Shown here: in pieces, positions 53,893 to 63,789 of the stretch
Layout of the letters: each line of letters opens with the position of its first letter
Position numbering within the stretch: position 1 is the first letter of the stretch
Origin: Chryseobacterium geocarposphaerae
GTDB taxonomy: Bacteria; Bacteroidota; Bacteroidia; Flavobacteriales; Weeksellaceae
Assembly (NCBI RefSeq): GCF_002797535.1
Contig: NZ_PGFD01000004.1
Location: 62,001-126,000 of the forward strand
Direction of reading: 5' to 3'
Length of the DNA: 64,000 bases
Notes under the pieces: model-generated
Databases searched by the model: none
What the model saw: only the letters and a program-made list of their open reading frames with translations
What the model was told of the DNA's origin: nothing
Made by a program: the position numbers and the translations under genes

Positions 53893-54915
53893 TTATTTTA
53901 AACTTTTTGACGGGCTCCAGTTGTCTTTTCCTTTCAGAATATTCTGTGTGGTGTATTTTTTACTTTCTTCTTCGGTTATCTGATGTGACCAAGACACTCT
54001 TTTGGAAATATCAGATCCGTTTCCTTTGGAATTGAATTCCGCATACAAAGTGGTCTTTTCAGCATCAGGTTTATTCCAGTTGTGCCATCCTACAGGTTGT
54101 ATGGTTGAATTAAGCTCGCAATTGACATAAACTGTCTTGGCAAAAGGTCTCCAGGGTCTTCCTAAGTAGACTGAATTTTCTTTTGCATTTCCAATGATTT
54201 TTGAATTAATAAAAACAAATCCGAATTCGTTTTCCTGTGGGGTAGAAGCGGCTGTAACGTAACTTGCTGTTTCTTTAGAATAAATTGTACAGTTTTCAAA
54301 AACAGCAGTTCCGGCTCCGAAGATATAATCGGTGGTTCCTTCTATATAGCAGTTTTTAAAATAATTTCTCGATGGTTTTGTTTTATCCGGTGAATCCTGA
54401 ACTCCTTTTAAGTATAAAGTGTCCTGGTTTCCTAAGAACCGGCAGTTTTCAAAACTGATTCTGTCACCGGAAGTTAAAACTGCAACGGCTTGTCCCACTC
54501 TTCCTGAACTGTTTTCAAATGAAACATTTTTGGCTGTAAAATTATTGGAGTAAATAAAAACCGTAGAAGAACCTGTAGTTCCGATCTCTTTTCCTTCCGG
54601 ATTCTTTTTTGATGCAAAATCATCGTAAGTGATGATCGTGTTTTGAGGATTTTCTCCTTCCAGTACAATAGCTCCTTTAGTTTCGGGAATGGTAATTTTT
54701 TCTTTGTAAATTCCTGCTTTAATTACAATTTTTGTTCTTGTGGAAAAACCATTTTCAACGGCATCGATGGCTTGCTGTACGGTAGTAAAGTTGCCTTTTC
54801 CGTCTTTTGAAACCACGATCGTTTTATCTTCAGTTTTAAAAGAAAGAAAACTTAGCAGGAGAATCAAAAAGATTGAAAATGCGGTTAAATTTCTAAGAAA
54901 AGAGGAAGCGTTCAT
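53893..54915 (-). CDS. Pectinesterase, family CE8, first enzyme gene after susD
   Basis: 340 residues with N-terminal membrane/signal segment (AFSIFLILLLSFLSF). GKGNFTTVQQAIDAV, GQAVAVLTSGDRISFEN, LGNQDTLYLKG, EGTTDYIFGAGTAVF and YLGRPWRPFAKTVY supply the CE8 catalytic Gln, two Asp and Arg. It lies between susD and a pectate lyase. The gap to susD contains a strong hairpin. It is similar to the second CE8 enzyme but clearly distinct. Confidence 0.95.
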   Translation of the reverse strand: MNASSFLRNLTAFSIFLILLLSFLSFKTEDKTIVVSKDGKGNFTTVQQAIDAVENGFSTRTKIVIKAGIYKEKITIPETKGAIVLEGENPQNTIITYDDFASKKNPEGKEIGTTGSSTVFIYSNNFTAKNVSFENSSGRVGQAVAVLTSGDRISFENCRFLGNQDTLYLKGVQDSPDKTKPSRNYFKNCYIEGTTDYIFGAGTAVFENCTIYSKETASYVTAASTPQENEFGFVFINSKIIGNAKENSVYLGRPWRPFAKTVYVNCELNSTIQPVGWHNWNKPDAEKTTLYAEFNSKGNGSDISKRVSWSHQITEEESKKYTTQNILKGKDNWSPSKSLK

Positions 54916-54932
54916 TGAAAAATTTTTAGTTA

Positions 54933-54970
54933 AAATACAGACTTCTCTTTGTGGGATGAAGCCTGTATTT
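54933..54970 (-). other. Hairpin between susD and the first enzyme gene
   Basis: AAATACAGACTTC (54933-54945) and GAAGCCTGTATTT (54958-54970) pair with one mismatch, loop of 12. On the minus strand only four T follow, so it may be a weak terminator or an RNA-processing/stability element separating SusCD from the enzyme genes. Confidence 0.55.
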
Positions 54971-54996
54971 CTTTGATATGAATGTGAAATTTTTAT

Positions 54997-56820
54997 CTAG
55001 TAACCATAATCCTGGGTAAGGTTATAGTTAGAGTTGATGACATCCAAAGCTATTGGAAGCAATTCTTTCCTGTTTGCCTGGAAATAGTACGCATAACTCT
55101 TGATAGGATCACCACTGATGTATGGCTGAGTCATGGCAAGTCTCCAGTTTACTTTTGTATAGCCAGAAGGTGTCGCCACACTTTGGTTCGGGCTATAGAA
55201 AACGTCTGATTTTGCAACTCCAGTCGCAGTATAGAAGTCGATGTCTGTAACGTTTTGTTGTGCTGTTTTCGTTTTATCGTAAGCTACTTTTTTATAGAAA
55301 ATATATTCAGGAACATTAGCATAAATACCTGTACCATTCATGAATTGGGTAAGCTTAGTTCTCGTTTCGTTAATTTTTGTTTCCAATAAGTTCCAACGAA
55401 TTAAGTCATATTTTCTAAGTCCTTCTCCACCGAATTCCAGTTGTCTTTCTTTTACGATATAATTAAAAAAACCCGTTTTGTCTGTTGGAATAGTTCCAAC
55501 TTGTCCTAAATTTCCCGCATAAGCTCTTTGTCTTACAGCTAATACAGCATTTATAGCTTCTTGAGATGGTGCGCTATGGAGTTCGTTATCAGCTTCTGCA
55601 AACATGAGAAGTATATCTGCATATCTGATCATTGGCCAGTCGATTCCAAGATTCTGAGAAGTCCCGGTAATTGATGTCCAGGATTTTCTGAATTTTCCGT
55701 CATTCCAGTTAATAGAAGTCTGAAGTTCTTCTTGTTTTGAAGTATTTACTCTGAAGATCGCAATATTAACATCTCTTCTCAGATCATATTTTGTAAATTC
55801 ATAGAAGTACACCGGAATTGCATTAATTCCTCCTGAAGATTTCCAGTCAGTATCATCATGTCTTAAGCCGTTATAATACCCGATTTTACTGTCTGTTTTT
55901 GAGTTTCCTCCAAATGCTCCGATGGCATAGATCACCTCATTGGTAGCATCCTGAGTGTTGGTGTGTAATGATCTGAACATTCCCTCATAACTAGGATTAA
56001 GCTGATGCTGTCCGGAATTGATAATGTCCTTACATTCATCATAAGCAATCTGATAGTATTTTTGAGGATTGGATCCCTGTAACATCTGTTGTGGAGCTCT
56101 TCTTAATGAATATCCGGCTCTTGCTAAAGCGATTCTTGCTCTTAATCCTTTCACAGCGCCTTTTGAAATTCTTTGTGCGGTTGTATTCCCTTCTGATCTC
56201 CAAGGAACAAGGTTTTCTGCTTTTAATAAATCATCCAGAAGTTTTTCATAGATAACATCTCTGTCTGTTTTCGCTAAATACACACTTGGAAGATCTGCTG
56301 AAGGAACATCCTGAAATGGGACATCACCCCAGTTTTTTATAAGGTCATAATAGAAAAGAGCCCTTAGTGTTAAAGCTTCTCCCAAATATCTGTCCATTAA
56401 TTTTTTATCTTCGGCTGAACCTGTCTGGTATACCGGAGAGATTGGGATATTTTTAATAACAAGATTTGCTCTTTCAATCCCCGCATAAGTGTCTAAGAAA
56501 GGTCTTAAAAGCTCCGTATTGGTAGGGATGGCTCCAAAACAGCTTACCCCTCTTCTGTCATTGGCATTATAATCGCCAGAAGTTCTTAAATCATCTCCTG
56601 ATTGAGAAAGGATAAGATTCATTCTCTGTCCGTAGGTATTGTCACCCATCGTACTGTTATATACTCCCACTAGAGCGGAAAAAGTATCTGCTGCAGAATC
56701 AAACTGTTGTTTTTCAGCAGTATTGGATAAGCTTTCTACTTCCAGATAGTCATTACAGGAGCTTAAAGATAGTACTCCCGCAACAGCCAATAGAATTGTT
56801 AAAAATTTATTTTTCTTCAT
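54997..56820 (-). CDS. SusD/RagB-like glycan-binding lipoprotein
   Basis: 607 residues. Lipobox LSSC (Cys22) followed by NDYLEVES. SusD fold: N-terminal TPR part (FSALVGVYNSTMGDN, LGEALTLRALFYYDLIKNWGDVPF near 140-165) and C-terminal variable part (MIRYADILLMFAEADNEL, VVKERQLEFGGEGLRKYDLIRW-like near 470-490). It caps the SusC transporter on the cell surface and binds the oligosaccharide. Starts 10 bases after susC. Confidence 0.95.
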   Translation of the reverse strand: MKKNKFLTILLAVAGVLSLSSCNDYLEVESLSNTAEKQQFDSAADTFSALVGVYNSTMGDNTYGQRMNLILSQSGDDLRTSGDYNANDRRGVSCFGAIPTNTELLRPFLDTYAGIERANLVIKNIPISPVYQTGSAEDKKLMDRYLGEALTLRALFYYDLIKNWGDVPFQDVPSADLPSVYLAKTDRDVIYEKLLDDLLKAENLVPWRSEGNTTAQRISKGAVKGLRARIALARAGYSLRRAPQQMLQGSNPQKYYQIAYDECKDIINSGQHQLNPSYEGMFRSLHTNTQDATNEVIYAIGAFGGNSKTDSKIGYYNGLRHDDTDWKSSGGINAIPVYFYEFTKYDLRRDVNIAIFRVNTSKQEELQTSINWNDGKFRKSWTSITGTSQNLGIDWPMIRYADILLMFAEADNELHSAPSQEAINAVLAVRQRAYAGNLGQVGTIPTDKTGFFNYIVKERQLEFGGEGLRKYDLIRWNLLETKINETRTKLTQFMNGTGIYANVPEYIFYKKVAYDKTKTAQQNVTDIDFYTATGVAKSDVFYSPNQSVATPSGYTKVNWRLAMTQPYISGDPIKSYAYYFQANRKELLPIALDVINSNYNLTQDYGY

Positions 56821-56830
56821 AATATAGGGT

Positions 56831-59800
56831 TTAAAAAGTTATATCAACTCCTGATAAAATAAATCTGCTGCGCGGATAAGCTGCATAATCTACACCAGGT
56901 GTTAAAGGATTTCGTCTTGTATTGGCTTCAGGATCATATCCGGAATATCCAGTAATGGTAAGTACATTATTCATGGTGAAATACAATCTGAAGTTAGTAA
57001 GACCTAACTGTTTAGTAAATTCTTTACTAAGAGAATATCCTATGGTTACATTGTTTAATCTTAAAAAGGATCCATCTTCGATAGCATATGAATGAAGGAA
57101 ATAAGCTCCTGCAGGAGGTGTCCATCCTGTGGTATTAGCGTTTAATGCGGCTAATGCTGTAGGATCGTTTACTTTATTTCCTGCATCATCAAACCATCTC
57201 CATCGGTTAGCTACCTCTGCTAACATATTATTATCTCTATATAAATATTGCGTTGAATATTCAATTTTGTTGGCATTATATACTTTGTTGCCTACAGAAA
57301 AATTAAACAATAAACTCATATCCCAGTTTTTATACCGGAACGTCTGATTGAAACCTCCATAAAATTTTGGCTGAGCATTTCCCAGATCAGTCATATCTTT
57401 AGTGTCGATAACGCCGTCACCATTCAGGTCCTGAAGCTTCAGATCTCCTGGCTGTACTGCTTTTGCCCCATTCGCCACCGCAGCTGAACTTGCAATCCCT
57501 GATTTCAGGGTATAGGTAAGGGTAGCCGGATCATAGTTAAAATCACTTATTTCATATCTCCCGGCTGTCACATATCCCCAGTAAGTTCCTACAGGTTTCC
57601 CAACCTGTACCAGGAAGTCATTTAAATTATTTTGCCAACCTGAAGGATAGTAATAGTAGTTGGCGCTTGCAGAGGCACTATTTCCTAAACTTTTAATTGT
57701 GTTTTTGTTTGAAGAGATATTCGCATCAATTTTCCACGTGAAATTTTTATTATTGATGATGGCACTTCCCACAGAGAATTCTATTCCTTTATTGGTAGTA
57801 CTTCCTGAATTTTGATACTGATATTCATATCCTGAAGTCTGAGGAATTTTTGCTAAAAGAAGCAGGTCCTTTGTATCTGTTTGATAAAGATCCAGGGTAC
57901 CATATACCTTTCCTTTAAATAGTCCAAAGTCTAGCCCAAGATTTTTTGAAGTAGCCGTTTCCCATTTTACATTTTTATTGGCCATAATATTACCCGTAGT
58001 GGCACCAGGAGTTACATTTGTTCCAAATGCATATCCATAGTCAGACGAGGTGATAAAAAAAGTATCGTATAAAAACGAGCCAATTCTGTTATTTCCAGAT
58101 AAACCATATCCTAAACGTAGCTTCAAATCAGTAATGGTCTGGCTGTCTTTTAAGAATTTTTCTTCACCAATTTTCCATGCGGCAGAAGCAGCGGGGAAGT
58201 ACCCCCATCTGTTGCCCGGTCCAAACACACTTGAGCCATCAGCTCTCATAGAAGCGGTTAAAATATATTTATTCTTATAAATATAATTGGCTCTGGTAAA
58301 GAATGAGGCTAATCGGTCCGGTACTCTTCCTGCTTTTGGAGCATCCTGCACCAAACCTGAAGGAGGAGCGGCAACCTGGATATTGGCAAATGCTTCCTGT
58401 GCGGAGATTGATTTTGGGAACCATTTAACATTGATTGCTAATGATTCTCCGTCTGTTTTCACAATCTCTTGTCCCACCAATACATCTAATTTATGATTAC
58501 CAAATGTTTTCTTATAATTCAAAGTATTGGTATTGGTAATTCTTCTTGTTTGGGTCTGGCTTAAGAACACGACCGGCTGATCGTTGTTTTGTCTTGCAAG
58601 GCTGGTAATAGGACCTGAAAACTGGTTAACATATTCATCCCTCTGCACATATCCGATTACACTTCTGAATGTAAAATCCTTACTGATTTTATAATCCACG
58701 GTTCCGTTGAGCATTAAGTCATTTCTGCCGTTTTCCTTGATTTCATTGTTAGCTAAAAGAACAGGATTTACAAGGTTGGTCTCGTTGGCAAATAATGGGT
58801 CAAAATCGTCTACATTTACTGTAGATCCTCCTTCAAACGGTTGGTATCTTACGGCATTTCTTAATCTGTTGGTTCCCTGTGAGCCTGTAGAAGAGGTTCC
58901 TGCACCGAAAATCGTTTGTCTGCTGTATCTGGCATTCAATGTGAGGCTTACTTTTTTCGAAAGATCATAGTCATATTTGAAATTGGCCATGTTCCTTTTA
59001 AATCCTGACCCGATCATAATTCCGTCCTCCTGCACATTATTTAATGATAATGAGAAAGATGAGTTGTCAGATCCTCCCGTAATAGAAAGATTATGGGTAA
59101 AGTTGAATGCTTCTCTTCCGAAAACTTCATCCTGCCAGTCTCTTTTCTTAATATCTTTATATTTTGTAGCAAGTTGATCATAGGTACCGTATCTTGACTT
59201 AAAAGCATCAATATCTGTCTGGACTCCGGCTTTATTGTATAGTTCGTACTGGTAGAGCACATACTGATACGGATCTAATACGTCAATCGTATTCTGAATT
59301 TTTCTTACCCCTAAAAATCCGTTATAGTTAATAGAAGTCTTTGCTTTTTTGCGGCCTCCCTTTGTGGTAATCAGAACCACCCCGTTTGCTCCTCTGGCTC
59401 CGTAAATGTTGGTAGAAGAAGCATCCTTTAAAACTTCAATAGACTCAATTTCTTTTGGGGATAAAATGGATAGTGCATTATCCATCTGAACTCCGTCTAC
59501 AATATAAAGTGGGGCATTGCTCCCCGTAATAGAGTTTCCTCCTCGGATCACAATGTCTACATCTGCGCCGGGCGAACCTTCACTTAGTGAAACCTGTACT
59601 CCGGCCATTCTCCCCTGAATTGCTTCTGCAGCATTGGTAGAAGGCATATCTTTGATCGCATCTGCCTTTACAGAAGAAACCGCATTCGTTACATCTTTTT
59701 TGGAAACTTTTGTATAGCCTACCAAAACCACTTCATCAATAGTGGTTTCTTTTTCCTTTTTTGGTTCTTTTTGTTGAGCCATTGCAAGGACAGGAAGTAG

Positions 59801-59848
59801 AAAAACAGTTAAATATAACCATTTTATCGATTGTACTTTTTTATCCAT
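56831..59848 (-). CDS. SusC/RagA-type TonB-dependent outer-membrane transporter
   Basis: 1005 residues with signal peptide (LPVLAMAQQ). The usual N-terminal carboxypeptidase-like domain is missing: after a Lys/Glu-rich stretch the TonB-box-like region (TIDEVVLVGYTKVSKKDVT) starts at about residue 37. Plug: SVKADAIKDMPSTNAAEAIQGRMAG, IRGGNSITGSNAPLYIVDGV, ILKDASSTNIYG-like near 136-150. Barrel follows, with the family ending (YPRSRFILSGVDITF). It imports pectin oligomers with SusD. AAGGA lies 7 bases before ATG. Confidence 0.95.
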   Translation of the reverse strand: MDKKVQSIKWLYLTVFLLPVLAMAQQKEPKKEKETTIDEVVLVGYTKVSKKDVTNAVSSVKADAIKDMPSTNAAEAIQGRMAGVQVSLSEGSPGADVDIVIRGGNSITGSNAPLYIVDGVQMDNALSILSPKEIESIEVLKDASSTNIYGARGANGVVLITTKGGRKKAKTSINYNGFLGVRKIQNTIDVLDPYQYVLYQYELYNKAGVQTDIDAFKSRYGTYDQLATKYKDIKKRDWQDEVFGREAFNFTHNLSITGGSDNSSFSLSLNNVQEDGIMIGSGFKRNMANFKYDYDLSKKVSLTLNARYSRQTIFGAGTSSTGSQGTNRLRNAVRYQPFEGGSTVNVDDFDPLFANETNLVNPVLLANNEIKENGRNDLMLNGTVDYKISKDFTFRSVIGYVQRDEYVNQFSGPITSLARQNNDQPVVFLSQTQTRRITNTNTLNYKKTFGNHKLDVLVGQEIVKTDGESLAINVKWFPKSISAQEAFANIQVAAPPSGLVQDAPKAGRVPDRLASFFTRANYIYKNKYILTASMRADGSSVFGPGNRWGYFPAASAAWKIGEEKFLKDSQTITDLKLRLGYGLSGNNRIGSFLYDTFFITSSDYGYAFGTNVTPGATTGNIMANKNVKWETATSKNLGLDFGLFKGKVYGTLDLYQTDTKDLLLLAKIPQTSGYEYQYQNSGSTTNKGIEFSVGSAIINNKNFTWKIDANISSNKNTIKSLGNSASASANYYYYPSGWQNNLNDFLVQVGKPVGTYWGYVTAGRYEISDFNYDPATLTYTLKSGIASSAAVANGAKAVQPGDLKLQDLNGDGVIDTKDMTDLGNAQPKFYGGFNQTFRYKNWDMSLLFNFSVGNKVYNANKIEYSTQYLYRDNNMLAEVANRWRWFDDAGNKVNDPTALAALNANTTGWTPPAGAYFLHSYAIEDGSFLRLNNVTIGYSLSKEFTKQLGLTNFRLYFTMNNVLTITGYSGYDPEANTRRNPLTPGVDYAAYPRSRFILSGVDITF

Positions 59849-59981
59849 TTTGTATCCTTATAGTTTTAATTTTGGTTGAAAAGTTTTTTTCAATCCCTGT
59901 GTTTTTCTTGTGGATTTTGTAAGTATTTTCCTGTATTGTTTAGTAGTAAATATTTCTAAAAAACTTTTACGCATTTAAATG

Positions 59982-59995
59982 TGCAATCGATTGCG
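59982..59995. promoter_or_regulatory. LacI-type operator upstream of susC
   Basis: TGCAATCGATTGCG contains the perfect 12-base palindrome GCAATCGATTGC (59983-59994) with central CG, as in LacI/GalR-family sites. It lies 134 bases before the susC start. Confidence 0.6.
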
Positions 59996-60666
59996 TAATT
60001 TTTCATTATAAATATCTTGGCTTCTAAACTAATATTATTTTCCAATATGCAAAGAAAAAAATATTATTTTTTCATTAATTCGGATGTTTAAAATCTTAAA
60101 ATGAAGCAAACATTTGTTCGTTAGTTTTATTTAAATTATTGATAATTAATGAACTGTGTTTTTGTTTTTGCTGTTTGATTATTTTCAAAAAAAATGTAAA
60201 AATTCTTCTGTTTAAAGTTTAAAAACTTAAAATTTGCTTAAAAAATCACTCTTTTTGATCTTAAAAATTTCCCCAAAATTGATAGCCGGGAAGAAAATTT
60301 CAGCAGTTTTCCTGATTTTTGTCATCTTTTTAGAGGATTATGATAAGCTCTATTTTATACTTTATAAAAATTAAACTTATTATATATAATATAAAGACTA
60401 AATAATACTATTTTTTATCAAATTAACAGATTAGATTATCATTCGTTTTTTTGGCATGATTTTATATATAACTATAAGTTAAGTATTAATTTTGGTTAAT
60501 CTAAAACATGAAATTTTCTTAAAATATTTCTTTTTTCTTCCTGTTTTTAATTTTATGTATTTGTAAATCATTGATTTATAATTTTAAATTAATTTTTTGT
60601 TAACTAATTGAAGAATAATTATATATTTAACGACAAGTATTCCTATTATTTTTTAGTGTAATTTTA

Positions 60667-60682
60667 TGCAATCGATTACGCA
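60667..60682. promoter_or_regulatory. LacI-type operator upstream of kduI
   Basis: TGCAATCGATTACGCA shares the CAATCGATT core with the site near susC. It lies 50 bases before the kduI ATG, consistent with repression of the kduI-kduD-uxaC unit. Confidence 0.6.
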
Positions 60683-60732
60683 ATGTTTAACAGGTTTTGA
60701 TAAAACCGCAAAAAGAAATAGTATAAAGTAGT

Positions 60733-61569
60733 ATGTCACAATCAGAATTTCGTTACGCCCATCATCCTGAAGATGTAAAAAAATATACAACTGAAGAGCT
60801 GAGAAGGGAGTTTCTAATCAATGATTTATTTAATGAGGATAAGATAAAATTAGTTTATTCTATGTATGACAGGCTTATTGTAGGAGGTATCATGCCTTCG
60901 ACACAGGCTTTAAAACTGGAACCTACAGACGATTTGAAAGCTCAGTATTTCCTTGACAGAAGAGAATTGGGGATCATCAACGTTGGGGGCACAGGAAAAG
61001 TTACAGTAGATGGAGAAGTATATGAGCTTGGAAACAAAGAGGCTTTATATATTGGTAAAGGAGCAAAAGAAGTTGTTTTTGAGAAAACAGGTGATGCACA
61101 GCCTTATTTTTACATCAACTCTGCTCCGGCGCACCATACTTATCCAAACAAAAAGATCACGAAGAACGAAGCTGAAATTGTAGAGCTTGGTGAAGAAAAA
61201 TACGCAAACAAGCGCACCATCAATAAACTGATTGTAAATTCGGTATTAGAAACATGCCAGCTTCAAATGGGAATGACGGAACTTCATCCGGGAAGCGTTT
61301 GGAACACGATGCCTGCACATACTCACACAAGAAGAATGGAAGCCTATTTTTATTTCGACCTGGAAGAAGGACAGACGGTGAGTCACTTTATGGGGCAGCC
61401 TCATGAAACACGTCATATTTTTATGACCAACAGACAGGCGGTACTGTCTCCGGAATGGTCGATCCACTCAGGAGTCGGAACTTCCAATTATACTTTTATC
61501 TGGGGTATGGCCGGGGAAAATATGGACTACGGCGATATGGATGGTATCAAAACTAACGAACTAAAGTAA
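60733..61569 (+). CDS. kduI: 5-dehydro-4-deoxy-D-glucuronate isomerase
   Basis: 278 residues, cytoplasmic cupin-like enzyme turning 5-keto-4-deoxyuronate into 3-deoxy-D-glycero-2,5-hexodiulosonate. Marks: EFRYAHHPEDVKKYTTEELR, GGIMPSTQALKLE, RRELGIINVGG, MPAHTHTRRMEAYFYF (zinc His, His, Glu near 196-203) and GQPHETRHIFMTN (zinc His near 220-245). Length equals the E. coli enzyme (278). First gene of a rightward operon, 8 bases before kduD. Confidence 0.96.
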   Translation: MSQSEFRYAHHPEDVKKYTTEELRREFLINDLFNEDKIKLVYSMYDRLIVGGIMPSTQALKLEPTDDLKAQYFLDRRELGIINVGGTGKVTVDGEVYELGNKEALYIGKGAKEVVFEKTGDAQPYFYINSAPAHHTYPNKKITKNEAEIVELGEEKYANKRTINKLIVNSVLETCQLQMGMTELHPGSVWNTMPAHTHTRRMEAYFYFDLEEGQTVSHFMGQPHETRHIFMTNRQAVLSPEWSIHSGVGTSNYTFIWGMAGENMDYGDMDGIKTNELK

Positions 61570-61577
61570 TTTTTCTA

Positions 61578-62360
61578 ATGAATTTATTTGATTTATCCGG
61601 CAAAGTAGCGGTCGTTACAGGCGGTACTCACGGATTAGGAATGGCAATGGCAGAAGGCCTTGCTGCTGCAGGTGCTGAATTGGCGATCACAAGTACTACA
61701 CCGTCAAAATTAGAGGAAGCTTTAAATTATTATCATTCCAAAGGATATAAAGCGACCGGATATATTTTTGATGTAACGGATGAGCTTGAAGCCGTTCAGA
61801 AAGTAGCTTTAATGGAAGCTACACATGGAAAAATAGACATCCTTGTCAACAACGCAGGAATCATCAAACGTATTCCGGCAATTGAGATGGAAGTGGAAGA
61901 CTTTAGAAAAGTAATCGATGTGGATCTTACGGGACCTTTTATCATGTCCAAATTAGTTGGAAAATATATGATTAAAAGAAAGTCAGGAAAGATCATTAAC
62001 ATCTGCTCGATGATGAGTGAGCTTGGTCGTGATAATGTAGTGGCATATGCTTCTGCAAAAGGCGGTCTTAAAATGCTTACTAAAAATCTGGCTACGGAAT
62101 GGGCAAAACACAATATTCAGGTGAACGGAATCGGTCCCGGATATTTTGCAACTTCTCAGACAGAACCCATAAGAGTGGATGGGCACCCATTCAACGAATT
62201 TATCATCAGCAGAACGCCGGAAGGAAGATGGGGAAATCCGGAAGACCTTGCAGGAACGGCTATTTTCTTAGCTTCGGAGGCAAGTAAGTTCATCAACGGA
62301 CAGATTATTTACGTTGATGGCGGAATTCTTGCAACCATCGGAAAACCTGCTAATGAATAA
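61578..62360 (+). CDS. kduD: 2-deoxy-D-gluconate 3-dehydrogenase / 3-deoxy-hexodiulosonate reductase
   Basis: 260 residues, short-chain dehydrogenase. VVTGGTHGLGMAMA (nucleotide site near 13-26), NNAGIIKR, ICSMMSE with Ser near 143, YASAKGGLKML with the catalytic Tyr-Lys near 156-160, and FINGQIIYVDGG at the end. It reduces the KduI product to 2-keto-3-deoxygluconate. Placed between kduI and uxaC with gaps of 8 and 18 bases. Confidence 0.95.
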   Translation: MNLFDLSGKVAVVTGGTHGLGMAMAEGLAAAGAELAITSTTPSKLEEALNYYHSKGYKATGYIFDVTDELEAVQKVALMEATHGKIDILVNNAGIIKRIPAIEMEVEDFRKVIDVDLTGPFIMSKLVGKYMIKRKSGKIINICSMMSELGRDNVVAYASAKGGLKMLTKNLATEWAKHNIQVNGIGPGYFATSQTEPIRVDGHPFNEFIISRTPEGRWGNPEDLAGTAIFLASEASKFINGQIIYVDGGILATIGKPANE

Positions 62361-62378
62361 CAACAGAATCAGACTAGA

Positions 62379-63776
62379 ATGAAACCTTTTATTACAGATC
62401 AATTTTTACTACAAAATAAATACGCCGAAGAATTATACTTCAATTACGCAGAAAAACAACCCATCATTGATTATCACAATCACTTGATTCCTAAAGATAT
62501 AGCTGAAGACACTGTTTTCGAAAATATCTCTAAGGTTTGGATTGCAGGAGATCATTACAAATGGAGAGCGATGCGTACCATGGGCGTAAACGAAAAATTC
62601 ATCACAGGAGATGCTTCAGACAAAGAAAAATTTGAAGCATGGGCAAAAACAGTTCCGTATACCTTAAGAAACCCTTTATATCACTGGACACATTTAGAAT
62701 TGAAAAGATATTTCGGAATCGATGAATTGCTGAACGGAGACAATGCATCAGAAATCTACGAAAATATCTCATCTCAGCTTCAGACTCCTGAAAAATCAAC
62801 AAAAGGTTTATTAAAAATGATGAACGTAGAATCTCTGTGCACAACAGAAGATCCTACAGATATTTTGAATTACCATCAGGATTTGGCGAAAAGTGACTTC
62901 TCTATTAAAGTAAGTACGGCTTTCCGTCCTGATAAAGCAATTTTAATTGAAAACCACAACTTTGCAGATTATATTTCTAAACTAGGCGAATCTGCCGGAA
63001 TTGAAATTAATTCTTACCAGACGTTATGCGATGCTTTACTTAAAAGAATTGAATATTTCCATGAAAACGGATGCCGACTGTGCGACCACGGATTGAATAA
63101 CATTTCTTTCGAAGAAGCCTCAGATGCTGAAGTTGAAGCTATTTTCAATGATAAAATTTCAGGGAAAGTAATCGCTGAAAAGCAGGTAAATCAATTCAAA
63201 ACCGCTATTTTATTATTCTTGGGTGAAGCTTACCATAAATATGGCTGGGTTCAGCAGTTCCACTTAGGTGCTTTGAGGAATAATAACGAAAGAATGCACA
63301 GAATTCTTGGACCGGATACAGGTTGGGATTCTATCGGTGACTTCGTTCAGGCTGAAACGTTGTCTAAACTGTTAAACACGTTAGACGGAAAAGATAAATT
63401 AACAAAAACCATTTTATACAACTTAAATCCTGCCGACAACGAAATTTTCGCCACAATGATCGGGAATTTCAATGACGGAAGCATCAAAGGAAAAGTACAG
63501 TTCGGTTCAGGATGGTGGTTTTTAGACCAAAAAGACGGAATGATCAAGCAGATGAATGCCCTTTCAAACATGGGATTGATCAGCTGTTTCGTCGGAATGC
63601 TTACGGATTCCAGAAGTTTCCTTTCTTTCCCGAGACACGAATATTTCAGAAGAGTATTGTGTAATTTATTCGGTGAAGAAATGAAAAATGGTGAATTACC
63701 TGACGATATTGAGCATATTGGAAAAATAATTTCTGATATTTGTTATCATAATGCCAAAAATTATTTCGATTTTTAA
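62379..63776 (+). CDS. uxaC: Glucuronate/galacturonate isomerase
   Basis: 465 residues, amidohydrolase-like barrel. PIIDYHNHLIPKDIAED near 29-45, TTEDPTD near 166, FHLGALRNNN near 290-300, DTGWDSIGD, and VQFGSGWWFLDQKDGM near 368-383 are clear family marks. It turns D-galacturonate into D-tagaturonate. Third gene of the rightward operon; the next pathway genes (uxaB, kdgK, kdgA) are not in the window. Confidence 0.95.
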   Translation: MKPFITDQFLLQNKYAEELYFNYAEKQPIIDYHNHLIPKDIAEDTVFENISKVWIAGDHYKWRAMRTMGVNEKFITGDASDKEKFEAWAKTVPYTLRNPLYHWTHLELKRYFGIDELLNGDNASEIYENISSQLQTPEKSTKGLLKMMNVESLCTTEDPTDILNYHQDLAKSDFSIKVSTAFRPDKAILIENHNFADYISKLGESAGIEINSYQTLCDALLKRIEYFHENGCRLCDHGLNNISFEEASDAEVEAIFNDKISGKVIAEKQVNQFKTAILLFLGEAYHKYGWVQQFHLGALRNNNERMHRILGPDTGWDSIGDFVQAETLSKLLNTLDGKDKLTKTILYNLNPADNEIFATMIGNFNDGSIKGKVQFGSGWWFLDQKDGMIKQMNALSNMGLISCFVGMLTDSRSFLSFPRHEYFRRVLCNLFGEEMKNGELPDDIEHIGKIISDICYHNAKNYFDF

Positions 63777-63789
63777 TTAAATAAAAACC

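Larger units (their letters stand above)
59849..60732. other. 884-base divergent regulatory region between susC and kduI
   Basis: Very AT-rich, no open frame with coding character. It contains two LacI-type palindromes near its two ends and long A/T runs in the middle. No clear TAnnTTTG box was found for either gene. It may also carry long leaders. Confidence 0.6.
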
